Part shown: positions 13,631 through 21,882 of the stretch, one piece after another
Layout of the letters: each line of letters begins with the position of its first letter
Position numbering within the stretch: position 1 is the stretch's first letter
NCBI GenBank assembly: GCA_964630615.1
Contig: CAZVVG010000011.1
Span: 1-23,618, forward strand
From: CAZVVG01 sp964630615
GTDB lineage: Bacteria > Patescibacteriota > Minisyncoccia > Moranbacterales > UBA2206
Length of the DNA: 23,618 nt
Direction: 5' to 3'
Made by a program: the position numbers and the translations under genes
Notes under the pieces: generated by a model
Databases searched by the model: none
The model's input: the letters and a program-made list of their open reading frames with translations, nothing else
What the model was told of the DNA's origin: nothing

Positions 13631-15379
13631 ATGACTGCCAAAGAATTGCGCCAAAAATATTTGGATTTTTTTCGCTCCAAAGGACACGCGATTATTCCTT
13701 CGGCTTCTTTAATTCCAGAAAACGATCCTTCTGTCCTTTTCACGACGGCCGGTATGCATCCACTCATTCCCTATTTGATGGGCGAAAAACATCCGGAAGG
13801 AAAAAGACTGGCCAACGTTCAGAAATGTCTTCGAACCGGAGATATTGAAGAAGTGGGGGACGCGACTCATCACACTTTTTTTGAAATGTTAGGAAACTGG
13901 AGCTTGGGAGACTATTTTAAAAAAGAAGCCATTGAATGGAGTTGGGAATTTTTAACCGATTCCCAATGGCTCGGTCTGGATAAGAACCGGATCGCTATTT
14001 CTGTTTTCCAGGGCGATGAAAACGCGCCGGCGGATGAAGAAGCTTTTAAGTTTTGGAAAAATCTGGGAATTCCCGAGGAAAGAGTCACCCGTTTGCCCAA
14101 AGAGGATAATTGGTGGGGCATGGAAACCGGACCTTGCGGACCCGACACGGAAATGTTCTATTGGGTGGGAGATCCGAAAAGAATCCCGAAGGACTTTAGG
14201 GCTGATGATAAGCAATGGGTGGAAATCTGGAACGATGTTTTCATGCAATACAATCGGACCAAAAGCGGTAATTACGAACCGCTTGAAAAGCAGAGCGTGG
14301 ATACGGGCATGGGCTTGGAAAGAACGCTGGCGATCCTCAATGATCTGGATGATAATTATCAAACCGAGTTATTTCTTCCGATTATCAAAAAATTGGAAGA
14401 AATTTCCGGAATTAAATATTCTCAAAAAAAGCCAAATTTCCGAATTATTGCCGATCACCTGAAAGCGGCCACAATGATTATTGGTGACGAAAAAGGAATC
14501 GTGCCCTCCAATGTTGATCAGGGATATGTCGTGAGGAAGTTAATTCGCCGGGCCATTCGTCACGGGAAAACTCTCGGAATCAATCATAACTTTACGAGTG
14601 AAATTTCCGCCACGGTTATCGGAATTTATCAGGAAACTTACGCAGAAATCCGGAGAAATGAAAAAAGAATTTTAGAAATAGTGGAAGGCGAAGAAAATAA
14701 ATTTAGACAAACCCTGGAAAACGGACTGCGTGAATTTGAAAAAATATCTCATTCAGATATTTCCGGCCGGGAAGCGTTTAACCTCTATCAAACTTACGGT
14801 TTTCCGCTTGAGATAACACAAGAGCTGGCCCGAGAAAGAAACATTCAGGTGGATGAAAAAAATTTCGCGCTGGAATTAAAAAAACATCAGGATCTTTCCC
14901 GCACCGCTTCTGCGGGGAAGTTTAAAGGCGGCCTGGCAGATTCCAGTTCGGCGACTCGAAAACTCCATACAGCGGCCCACTTAATGCTTGAGGCTCTACG
15001 TCGGGTGCTGGGAGAACAGGTTTTCCAAAAAGGTTCAAATATCACGCCCGAAAGATTGCGCTTTGACTTTTCTCACTCGGAAAAAATGACTCCGGACCAG
15101 ATTAAAAGAGTTGAAGCTTTGGTTAATGAACAAATTCAAAAAAACCTCCCGGTTTCTTGTGAAGAAATGACTCTGGAAGAAGCCAAAAATTCCGAAGCGA
15201 TGGGAGTTTTTGAATCTAAATACGGAGAAAAAGTCAAAGTCTACTCGGCCGGAGATTTCAGTCGAGAAATTTGCGGCGGACCGCACGTGGAAAAAACCGG
15301 AGAGCTGGGAAAATTTAGAATTGTCAAAGAAGAATCATCCAGTGCGGGAGTGAGAAGGATTAAAGCAGTTTTGGTATAG
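13631..15379 (+). CDS. alaS: Alanyl-tRNA synthetase, short form
   Basis: 582 residues against 876 in E. coli. The catalytic class II core is intact: LRQKYLDFFRSKGH, PSVLFTTAGMHPLIPYLMG, HHTFFEMLGNWSLGDYF and GMGLERTLAIL. The editing domain keeps its metal site, H446-x3-H450 and C548-x3-H552, with the same 102-residue spacing as E. coli H564/C666. Two parts are missing: the beta-barrel segment that normally links the tRNA-binding helices to the editing domain, and the whole C-Ala domain after the editing domain. A short linker ending in KFKGGLADSSS replaces the first. It attaches alanine to tRNA-Ala and edits Ser/Gly mistakes. The stop is TAG. Confidence 0.95.
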   Translation: MTAKELRQKYLDFFRSKGHAIIPSASLIPENDPSVLFTTAGMHPLIPYLMGEKHPEGKRLANVQKCLRTGDIEEVGDATHHTFFEMLGNWSLGDYFKKEAIEWSWEFLTDSQWLGLDKNRIAISVFQGDENAPADEEAFKFWKNLGIPEERVTRLPKEDNWWGMETGPCGPDTEMFYWVGDPKRIPKDFRADDKQWVEIWNDVFMQYNRTKSGNYEPLEKQSVDTGMGLERTLAILNDLDDNYQTELFLPIIKKLEEISGIKYSQKKPNFRIIADHLKAATMIIGDEKGIVPSNVDQGYVVRKLIRRAIRHGKTLGINHNFTSEISATVIGIYQETYAEIRRNEKRILEIVEGEENKFRQTLENGLREFEKISHSDISGREAFNLYQTYGFPLEITQELARERNIQVDEKNFALELKKHQDLSRTASAGKFKGGLADSSSATRKLHTAAHLMLEALRRVLGEQVFQKGSNITPERLRFDFSHSEKMTPDQIKRVEALVNEQIQKNLPVSCEEMTLEEAKNSEAMGVFESKYGEKVKVYSAGDFSREICGGPHVEKTGELGKFRIVKEESSSAGVRRIKAVLV

Positions 15380-15435
15380 TGGTGCGACAAAGAAACTATA
15401 ATTTTAAAAAAGAAGGTTAAAATCGAAATAAATTA

Positions 15436-16704
15436 ATGGGAATTTTTTCTAAAATTTTAGGCCTTAAGCCACCCGTTTCAGATTATTTACTTTCTTTAGA
15501 TATTGGTACCGAAGTTGTTAAAGTTTTAGTTTTCTTTATCGACAAAGAAACTGGCAAGGGGGTGGTCAAGGGAGTGGGGAGAGCCAGACAGGGGCTAAAA
15601 GATATGCAAAGTGGAGCCGTCTCGGATATTGACGGAGTAGTGGAAAATTGCCAAAGAGCCATTACCCGAGCTTTGAAAATGGCGGGAATTAAAAAGGTAG
15701 AGAAAGCGATAATTGGAATTGCCGGGGAATTAGTCAAGGGAACCACAACCACAGTTCATTATGAAAGAATCCGGTCGGATCTTAAGATTGATCTCCCCGA
15801 ATTAAAGAACATTATCCAAAAAGTCCAATGGAAAGCTTTTGACCGGATTCGTCAGCAATTGGCCTGGGAAACGGGGCATAATGAAATTGAAGTTAAGCTT
15901 ATCAATGCGGCGATTGTGGATGTGAGAATTGATGGTTATCGAATGACCAATCCGCTGGGTTTTCAGGGAAAAGAAGTTTCTATTTCAGTCTTCAATGCTT
16001 ACGCACCTATGATTCATTTGGGCGCTCTTCAAACTATTGCAGAAAAATTAAGACTGGATCTATTAAGTATCGCGGATGAGCCGTACGCTGTGGCTAAATC
16101 AATGGGGGTCGGAGATATTTCCGATTTTAGTGCAATTTTTATTGATATTGGAGGGGGGACTACCGATATTGCTGTGGTGAGAAACGGGGGACTGGAAGGA
16201 ACAAAAATGTTTGCTCTGGGCGGACGTGCCTTTACGAAACGTCTGGCCTTAGAGTTGGGCATTGAATTTGAAGAAGCGGAAATTCTAAAAATAAAATATG
16301 CCGAAGGAAAATTAGGAAGGGATGTCAGTCTCAAGATAGACGAAATGCTTAAAAATGATTACGCGGTTTGGTGTAGCGGTATCGGGCTTTCCCTAGAAGA
16401 GTTCGCGGAAGTGGAGGTTTTACCCTCGAAAATCTTTCTCTGCGGAGGGGGCTCCGGACTGCCGGGAATAAAAAAATCTTTACTGGAAGAAAGTTTCTGG
16501 CAGAATCTCCCTTTCCCCAAAACCTTACAAGTAAATTTTTTACAGCCTCGAGACGTGGTGAATATCGTTGACGAAACTGGCGAACTCAGAGATCCTCAGG
16601 ATATTACTCCCATGAGCTTGGCTAATCTGGCCTTGGATATCGCTGGAGAAGAAAAAGTCTTATCAGGAATTTTGAGACGGTCCGTTAAAATGATTCAAAA
16701 ATAA
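15436..16704 (+). CDS. FtsA/PilM-like actin-fold ATPase
   Basis: 422 residues with the actin/HSP70 fold landmarks. The phosphate 1 loop is LSLDIGTEVVKVLV (19-32), phosphate 2 is IDIGGGTTDIAV (236-247) and the adenosine motif is CGGGSGLPG (336-344). The part at about 85-170 fits the SHS2-type 1C insertion that separates FtsA and PilM from MreB and DnaK. FtsA tethers FtsZ to the membrane; PilM drives type IV pilus assembly with PilN. No C-terminal amphipathic helix like that of FtsA stands out, although the tail ILRRSVKMIQK is basic. The next gene is a single-pass membrane protein, as in PilM-PilN pairs, which I take as support for a PilM-like role. Confidence 0.8.
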   Translation: MGIFSKILGLKPPVSDYLLSLDIGTEVVKVLVFFIDKETGKGVVKGVGRARQGLKDMQSGAVSDIDGVVENCQRAITRALKMAGIKKVEKAIIGIAGELVKGTTTTVHYERIRSDLKIDLPELKNIIQKVQWKAFDRIRQQLAWETGHNEIEVKLINAAIVDVRIDGYRMTNPLGFQGKEVSISVFNAYAPMIHLGALQTIAEKLRLDLLSIADEPYAVAKSMGVGDISDFSAIFIDIGGGTTDIAVVRNGGLEGTKMFALGGRAFTKRLALELGIEFEEAEILKIKYAEGKLGRDVSLKIDEMLKNDYAVWCSGIGLSLEEFAEVEVLPSKIFLCGGGSGLPGIKKSLLEESFWQNLPFPKTLQVNFLQPRDVVNIVDETGELRDPQDITPMSLANLALDIAGEEKVLSGILRRSVKMIQK

Positions 16705-16716
16705 AAATTAATCTAT

Positions 16717-18693
16717 ATGCACGAAACATTTTATATTGAGAAGGATGAAGAAATAACTTCTATCGTCGAAAAATTAAAGAGAACCAAAGCTTCAGAAGTT
16801 TTTATCGTGGTTCCTAAGAGCGCCCTTTTAATCCAGAGCATAATCAATCTTAAACTTCTCAAGAAGGAAGCCCAAGTCAGAGGAAAAGAAATTCTGATAG
16901 TGACCCAAGATAAGTTAGGAAAGATGCTGGTCGAAAAAGCCGGAATGACGGTTAGCCAGAAATTAAGCGAACTTCACGAAGATTGGGACGAGGCCGTTGG
17001 TGGAGAAAAAGAAGAATTTTTGCCAAAAGGGATTTCCGAAAGAGAGAATATCAATCAGGAGCCTCTTCCCAGAAGCTCTCGAGGGCAAATTGGCTCGGCT
17101 AATTTTTTTGAGGAAGAAACATTTGTTGAAAATTCCAAGGAAATAGCGCCGGTCGCTCCGGAAGAAAGAATTATTAACCGGGAACTGGTGACAGATATGA
17201 ACCGGGGTATTTTAGAGAAAGTGTCTCCGAAAGAAAAAATATTCGGCACTAAATCAGTTGATTTAATAAAAAATATTGACATTCGCCAGGGAGGGGCGAC
17301 GAATCTTAAGTCGGAACCAAAAAATTATTTTCCTGACGGTCTGCGCCGGAAGGAAAAATCCTTCAATCAGAAAATTTACTCTGGAGGAAGCCGGGAAGAA
17401 ATTTCCAGAAGCGAGCTTATTGACAAGGCGAGCCAATTTTTGGCTTCTGGAGAGGAAAAATTAACCAGACCTCAGTTAAAAAAGTCCGAAGAGGAAAAAG
17501 CTTCCTTGCCAAAAAATTCCGGAAAATTTTTTCTAATTTTTGGCGGGATCGTTTTAGGAATTATTTCGCTCGTGGCTTTGTATTTATTTTTACCTAAAGC
17601 CTCAGTAAAGATTATAACCAAAACAAAAAATCAAAGCGCGGACTTAGAACTTTCAGCCAATGCCAAAAGCGCCCAAAAGGAAAGCGAGGTTAAAAGCATT
17701 CCCGCTCGGATCATTAATGTTTCCGAAGAGCTTTCTAGGGAATTTGAGGCTACGGGGGAGAAGAGTCATACTAATAAAAAAGCTAAAGGGACGATTACCA
17801 TTTACAATGAATATGGGACTCAAGCGCAACCGCTGGTTGCCACAACTCGGTTCTTGAGTCAAGACGGAAAACTTTTTCGTCTCGTTGAAAATGTTGTGGT
17901 TCCTGGCAAAAGGACGGAGGGAATGGAAGTCAAGCCGGGAGCAATTGAGGCGGAGGTGGTGGCCGATGAAGCCGGAGAAAGCTTTAATATTGGTCCTTCC
18001 AGCTTTACTATCCCCGGATTTAAGGGTAGCGGTAGTGATAAGTATGAAAAATTTTACGGTAAATCCTTTAAGACGATGACTGGAGGAGGAGAAAGTTCTG
18101 AAAAAGCAAGATCGGTTTCAGAACAGGATCTCGCTTCCGCAAAAACGGAAATTTCCCAGGAATTGCAGAATAAAATTATGGATAAAATAAAAAGTAGTAT
18201 CGGAGAAGACGCTATTGTTCTGGAAGAAGCGGTTAGTCTCAATAATCCAGTTTTCACGAGTTCTCATGCAGCGGGAGAGTTGGTGGAAAAATTCAATCTA
18301 AACTTGAAGGAAAAAGGAATTGCCATTGTTTTCAACGAAGCCGAAGTTAAAAAGCAAGCTCTTGAATTGCTAAGAGAAAAGATTGGGGAAAAAGAGGAAA
18401 TTATTGAATCCTCGCTTAAATTTGAATATGGAAAGGCGGACGCGAATTTTGAAAATGAAGAAATGCTAATCAGAATCCACGTTACAGGGAAAATCAGTCC
18501 TAAAGTTGACCTGGAGGCGATCAAAAAGAATATTTTGGGAAAAAAAGTGGATCAAGAGGAGCTAAAAAAAGAATTAAGCGACTATGCTTCGGAAGTCTCT
18601 AGTTTGGAGGTTAATTTTTGGCCAAATCTTCTTCCCTTTAATCGAATACCGGCTTACGAAAGTCGGGTGGAAATGACTCTTGACAATAGTTAG
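16717..18693 (+). CDS. Baseplate J-like single-pass membrane protein
   Basis: 658 residues. Residues 1-80 form a small alpha/beta domain (EVFIVVPKSALLIQSIINLKLLK), apparently cytoplasmic. Residues 85-260 are low-complexity and charged. Residues 267-290 are one transmembrane segment (FFLIFGGIVLGIISLVALYLFL). The outer part contains KAKGTITIYNEYG, FRLVENVVVPG and GESFNIGPSSFTIPGFKGS, which match the baseplate-J/gp47-like domain found in CPR surface proteins; the rest is helical with alternating charges. It follows the FtsA-like gene by 12 bases. I infer that the cytoplasmic N-domain docks on that ATPase. Its 3' end overlaps the next promoter. Confidence 0.75.
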   Translation: MHETFYIEKDEEITSIVEKLKRTKASEVFIVVPKSALLIQSIINLKLLKKEAQVRGKEILIVTQDKLGKMLVEKAGMTVSQKLSELHEDWDEAVGGEKEEFLPKGISERENINQEPLPRSSRGQIGSANFFEEETFVENSKEIAPVAPEERIINRELVTDMNRGILEKVSPKEKIFGTKSVDLIKNIDIRQGGATNLKSEPKNYFPDGLRRKEKSFNQKIYSGGSREEISRSELIDKASQFLASGEEKLTRPQLKKSEEEKASLPKNSGKFFLIFGGIVLGIISLVALYLFLPKASVKIITKTKNQSADLELSANAKSAQKESEVKSIPARIINVSEELSREFEATGEKSHTNKKAKGTITIYNEYGTQAQPLVATTRFLSQDGKLFRLVENVVVPGKRTEGMEVKPGAIEAEVVADEAGESFNIGPSSFTIPGFKGSGSDKYEKFYGKSFKTMTGGGESSEKARSVSEQDLASAKTEISQELQNKIMDKIKSSIGEDAIVLEEAVSLNNPVFTSSHAAGELVEKFNLNLKEKGIAIVFNEAEVKKQALELLREKIGEKEEIIESSLKFEYGKADANFENEEMLIRIHVTGKISPKVDLEAIKKNILGKKVDQEELKKELSDYASEVSSLEVNFWPNLLPFNRIPAYESRVEMTLDNS

Positions 18694-18707
18694 CAGGCTG
18701 CTAGAAT
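18680..18707 (+). promoter_or_regulatory. Strong promoter of the ribosomal operon
   Basis: TTGACA (18680-18685), a 16-base spacer and TAGAAT (18702-18707) with extended TGC. It overlaps the last codons of the preceding gene. The predicted start is near 18714, giving a leader of about 137 bases. Confidence 0.8.
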
Positions 18708-18791
18708 AAACCAAAGGTTGGATTTTAGAAAAAATAATAGTCAAATCAAGATAGCGGGTAAGACCGGATTCTGGAATTAGGAATGTTTTGT

Positions 18792-18819
18792 TTTTCGCGG
18801 CTCCCAGGGGCTTCGAAAA
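18792..18819 (+). promoter_or_regulatory. Structured hairpin in infA leader
   Basis: The outer stem TTTTCG (18792-18797) pairs with CGAAAA (18814-18819). The inner stem GCTC (18800-18803) pairs with GGGC (18808-18811) around CCAG, with one C-T mismatch and a G-U pair between the stems. There is no direct T-tract, so it is not a simple terminator; it could be a ribosomal-protein control site. Confidence 0.45.
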
Positions 18820-18850
18820 TTAAACACCGTTATTTTTTTATTGGGAAATT

Positions 18851-19072
18851 ATGTCGCAAAATAAAGAATTAATTCGGATTGAAGGAATGGTAGAGGAGAC
18901 TCTTCCGAGCACGACTTTTAAGGTCAAATTAGATAATGGCCACTCTATTTTAGCTCATATTTCCGGGAGAATGAGGGTTAATTATATTCGGCTTATTCCG
19001 GGAGATCGAGTTTTAGTGGAGATGAGCCCTTACGATTTAACCAAGGGAAGAATAACTCAAAGGATAAAATAA
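18851..19072 (+). CDS. infA: Translation initiation factor IF-1
   Basis: 73 residues, the normal size. It is an S1/OB-fold protein that fills the ribosomal A site during initiation. Diagnostic stretches are RIEGMVEETLPSTTFKV, the loop LDNGHSILAHISGRMRVNYIRL and PGDRVLVEMSPYDLTKGRI, close to the family consensus throughout. It is the first gene of the operon, preceded by a long structured leader. The leader TTGGGAAATTATG has no clear Shine-Dalgarno site. Confidence 0.97.
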   Translation: MSQNKELIRIEGMVEETLPSTTFKVKLDNGHSILAHISGRMRVNYIRLIPGDRVLVEMSPYDLTKGRITQRIK

Positions 19073-19073
19073 A

Positions 19074-19187
19074 ATGAAGGTCCGAGCTTCCGTAAAAAAA
19101 ATTTGTGATAAATGCAAGCTGGTTAAAAGAAAAGGCAAGCTTTTTGTTGTTTGCTCTAATCCTAAGCATAAACAAAGACAGGGCTAA
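19074..19187 (+). CDS. rpmJ: Ribosomal protein bL36
   Basis: A 37-residue protein, too short for many gene callers. It reads MKVRASVKKICDKCKLVKR and ends in SNPKHKQRQG, the canonical bL36 start and finish. The zinc ligands C11, C14, C27 and H32 are intact, so this is the zinc-binding form. It begins one base after the infA stop, as in many bacteria, and is followed by rpsM after 12 bases. Confidence 0.97.
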   Translation: MKVRASVKKICDKCKLVKRKGKLFVVCSNPKHKQRQG

Positions 19188-19199
19188 GTTCAAAAAAAT

Positions 19200-19586
19200 A
19201 TGTTAAGAATTGCGGGCGTCAACATTCCCGACGAAAAAAGAATAGTAGTTTCTTTAACCTATATTTACGGAATAGGTAATTCGCTGGCAGCTAAGATATT
19301 AGGAGAGCTTGGCATTTCCAATCTCAAAAGGACTAAGGATTTGACTGAGTCAGAAAAAAATAAAATCCGGGAATATGTAGAAAAACGAATTAGAGTGGAA
19401 GGAGAACTTAAGCACATTGTCCGTTCTAACGTCAAAAGGTTGAAGGAAATTGGATGCTATCGGGGAATTCGTCATCAAAAAGGATTACCGGTGCGTGGCC
19501 AGAGAACCAAGACCAACACTCGCACGGTAAGAGGCAATGTCAGGAAAACCATGGGAAGCGGAAGAGTTAAAGTGGAAAAGACCTAA
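19200..19586 (+). CDS. rpsM: Ribosomal protein uS13
   Basis: 128 residues, usual length about 118-125. RIAGVNIPDEKRIVVSLTYIYGIG opens with the family signature (here RIAGVNIPDEKR and LTYIYGIG), and GCYRGIRHQKGLPVRGQRTK is the conserved C-terminal RNA-binding block. It ends in a basic tail after the TKTNTRTVRG loop. It sits in the small-subunit head at the interface with the large subunit and P-site tRNA. Its order after rpmJ and before rpsK is the common alpha-operon order. Confidence 0.97.
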   Translation: MLRIAGVNIPDEKRIVVSLTYIYGIGNSLAAKILGELGISNLKRTKDLTESEKNKIREYVEKRIRVEGELKHIVRSNVKRLKEIGCYRGIRHQKGLPVRGQRTKTNTRTVRGNVRKTMGSGRVKVEKT

Positions 19587-19616
19587 TTCCTAGATCCTAA
19601 ATTTTTTATTTTAATT

Positions 19617-20150
19617 ATGCCAGAAGAGAAGGAAAAAAAAGAGAATCTGAGTCTAAAAAGGGAAAAAAACTCTTCCCCAAAAGCCAAGGCGGAAGACTCC
19701 TTGAATTTGAAAAAGGAAAAAGAGGAAGAAAAAAAATCTGAATCTGAAGAAAAGAAGGAATCGAAAATAATCAAAAAAAAGAAGAGTCGCAAGATCAAGG
19801 CGCAAATTTTAAAAGGCAGAGCCAATATTAAATGTACTTACAATAATACCTTGGTGAATATTTCTGATCTTAATGGAAATATTTTAGGTTGGTCTTCTTC
19901 CGGACTCCTGGGTTTTAAGGGAGCAAAAAAGGCCACTCCCTATGCCGCGACTCAGGTAGTGGCTAATCTAAGTGAAAAAGTAAGAAAGTACGGAGTTAGA
20001 GAATTGGAAGTTTATGTAAAAGGAGTAGGCAGCGGACGTGAAGCTTCTATTCGGGCTTTAAGTAATAATGGTTTTGATTTGATTTTGATAAAAGATAACA
20101 CTCCTATTCCCCACAATGGTTGTCGGCCGAAAAAGCCTCGCCGAGTCTAG
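19617..20150 (+). CDS. rpsK: Ribosomal protein uS11 with charged N-terminal extension
   Basis: 177 residues; uS11 is normally about 125-130. The conserved core starts near residue 61 (KAQILKGRANIKCTYNNT) and ends IPHNGCRPKKPRRV, the expected C-terminus. The first 60 residues are an alternating Lys/Glu stretch with some Ser, likely disordered. uS11 sits on the platform near the mRNA exit and binds 16S rRNA. The ATG at 19617 is kept because the extension is in frame and a similar extension occurs in S9 of this operon. Confidence 0.95.
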   Translation: MPEEKEKKENLSLKREKNSSPKAKAEDSLNLKKEKEEEKKSESEEKKESKIIKKKKSRKIKAQILKGRANIKCTYNNTLVNISDLNGNILGWSSSGLLGFKGAKKATPYAATQVVANLSEKVRKYGVRELEVYVKGVGSGREASIRALSNNGFDLILIKDNTPIPHNGCRPKKPRRV

Positions 20151-20182
20151 TTTTATAAAGTTTAAACGTCTTTTGATTAAAT

Positions 20183-20818
20183 ATGGGAAAATATACTCAA
20201 GCTAAATGTCGTCGCTGTCGTCGAGCTATGGAAAAACTTTTTCTTAAAGGTGATCGTTGTGCGACGGCTAAATGTGGCTTAGTCAAGCGAGCCTCTTTCC
20301 CCGGAGTTCACGGAAAAGGAAAATCCCTTTCTGGTTTAAGCGAATACGGATCTCAACTCATGGCAAAACAGAAAATTAAGAGGATTTATGGAGTTCTCGA
20401 AAGACAATTCAAAAAGCACTTTGATGAGATAAAAAATAAACCAGGAGTAACGGGAGATTTGCTGATTTCCCGCCTGGAATTACGTCTGGACAATGTTGTT
20501 TATCGACTCAATTTTGCTTCTTCGCGTTCTCAGGCCAGACAACTAGTCAATCACGGATTAATTGCTGTCAATGGAAGAAAAGTAAATATTCCCTCTTTTG
20601 TGGTTAAAGTCGGAGATATTATTTCTATTAATTCATTTCGAAAAGAGAAGAAATACTTTAAAAACTTGCAACAGGTGCTAAAAAATAAAACCAATTTTCC
20701 CAACTGGCTAAGTTTTGATAAGGAAAAAATAGAAGGAAAAATTCTGAAGCTTCCTACTAAGCAGGATTCAGGAGTGACCGTAGACGCTCAAATGGTAGTG
20801 GAATACTACTCCCGTTAA
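20183..20818 (+). CDS. rpsD: Ribosomal protein uS4
   Basis: 211 residues. Cysteines C9, C12, C26 and C31 in the first 31 residues form the zinc-knuckle version of uS4. The S4 RNA-binding domain is seen as SRLELRLDNVVYRLNFASSR, followed by ARQLVNHGLIAVNGRKVNIPSF. It is a 16S rRNA assembly initiator and, in several bacteria, the translational repressor of the alpha operon, which makes it a candidate ligand for the infA leader hairpin. Its place between rpsK and rpoA follows the proteobacterial rather than the Bacillus order. The C-terminus VDAQMVVEYYSR is the usual finish. Confidence 0.96.
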   Translation: MGKYTQAKCRRCRRAMEKLFLKGDRCATAKCGLVKRASFPGVHGKGKSLSGLSEYGSQLMAKQKIKRIYGVLERQFKKHFDEIKNKPGVTGDLLISRLELRLDNVVYRLNFASSRSQARQLVNHGLIAVNGRKVNIPSFVVKVGDIISINSFRKEKKYFKNLQQVLKNKTNFPNWLSFDKEKIEGKILKLPTKQDSGVTVDAQMVVEYYSR

Positions 20819-20823
20819 TTTGT

Positions 20824-20858
20824 TAAAATTTAATTTTACCTTCTAGATTCCATTTGGG
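20824..20858 (+). other. Short palindromes between rpsD and rpoA
   Basis: TAAAATT (20824-20830) and AATTTTA (20832-20838) form a DNA palindrome centred on one T. About ten bases later, ATTCC and GGAAT form a 5-bp hairpin. No T-tract follows, so this is not a terminator; it may be a minor mRNA structure. Confidence 0.25.
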
Positions 20859-20880
20859 AATTAAGAAGTAAATAAAAAAA

Positions 20881-21858
20881 ATGCAATCTATCGCTATTCC
20901 CCAAAAACCTAAATTTACTTCTCTCAACGAGAGAACGGGAAAATTTGAAATTGAAGGGTGTTATCCCGGTTACGGGACTACCCTGGGAAATGCCCTGAGG
21001 CGGGTCTTGCTTTCCTCTTTATCCGGAGCGGCTATTACTTCAATAAAGATCAAAGGGGTAAAACATGAATTTTCAACGATTCCAGGAGTATTGGAAGATG
21101 TTATTCAGATCGTACTGAATTTGAAACAGGTAAGATTCAGGCTTTTCAGGGATGAGTCAATAAAAGTTTTTCTCAAAGCCAAAGGAGAAAAAGAAATAAA
21201 AGCGGAAATGATAAAATGTTCTTCAGAAATTGAAGTGGTCAACAAAAAGGCCCACATTGCTACCATTACAAACTCCAAGGGGGAAATTGAGATTGAACTG
21301 GAAGTGGGAAAGGGGATCGGTTATGTTCCGGTTGAACAGCAGGAGAGAGAGGAAAAAGAAATTGGAGTTATTGCTGTAGACGCCATTTATACTCCCGTTC
21401 GTCGAGTTAACTATTCTGTTGAAAATATGCGGGTAGGAAAAAAAACGGATTATGAAAAAATAACTCTGGAAGTTTCTACTGATGGGAGTATTGCTCCTGA
21501 AGAAGCTTTTGCCAAAGCAATCGCAATTCTCTTGGAGCAATTTTCCGCCCTGGCCAAATTAGAGAAAGTCTCAGAAGGCTCTCAGCTAAAGAAAAAAGGC
21601 GAGAAAAAGGTTGAGGAAAAAAAAGAGGAAACCGAGACCAAAAAAGAAGACCCAAAAAATATTAAAGTCATCAACCTTAAGGGACTATCGACTCGAACCC
21701 TAAATGTTCTAGAGAAAAATCAAATTGAAAAAATGGGAGACTTGGTTAAGCTAACAGAAGATCAGTTGGGAGATCTGGAAGGAATGGGAGCCAAGGGGGT
21801 AAAAGAAATCAAAAAAGCTATTGGTGATTACGGTTTTAATCTGAAACAGAAAAAATAA
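20881..21858 (+). CDS. rpoA: RNA polymerase alpha subunit
   Basis: 325 residues. The N-terminal dimer and assembly domain is clear: GKFEIEGCYPGYGTTLGNALRRVLLSSLSGAAIT, EFSTIPGVLEDV and TPVRRVNYSVENMRVGKKTDYEK. A Lys/Glu-rich linker (about 226-260) leads to the C-terminal domain: LKGLSTRTLNVLEKNQIEKMGDL. R272 and N275 match the UP-element-binding R265 and N268 of E. coli, while the usual Cys after Asn is Val. The helix-hairpin-helix end reads GMGAKGVKEIKKAIGDYGF. The CTD is therefore present but diverged. It lies in the alpha operon between rpsD and rplQ. Confidence 0.97.
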   Translation: MQSIAIPQKPKFTSLNERTGKFEIEGCYPGYGTTLGNALRRVLLSSLSGAAITSIKIKGVKHEFSTIPGVLEDVIQIVLNLKQVRFRLFRDESIKVFLKAKGEKEIKAEMIKCSSEIEVVNKKAHIATITNSKGEIEIELEVGKGIGYVPVEQQEREEKEIGVIAVDAIYTPVRRVNYSVENMRVGKKTDYEKITLEVSTDGSIAPEEAFAKAIAILLEQFSALAKLEKVSEGSQLKKKGEKKVEEKKEETETKKEDPKNIKVINLKGLSTRTLNVLEKNQIEKMGDLVKLTEDQLGDLEGMGAKGVKEIKKAIGDYGFNLKQKK

Positions 21859-21882
21859 AGAACAAGAGGATTTATTAAAAAT

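Noticed and set aside
15371..15402. TTGGTA ... TATAAT before the FtsA-like gene as a promoter
   Set aside because: The spacer of 20 bases is too long and the -35 is weak; co-transcription with alaS is as likely.
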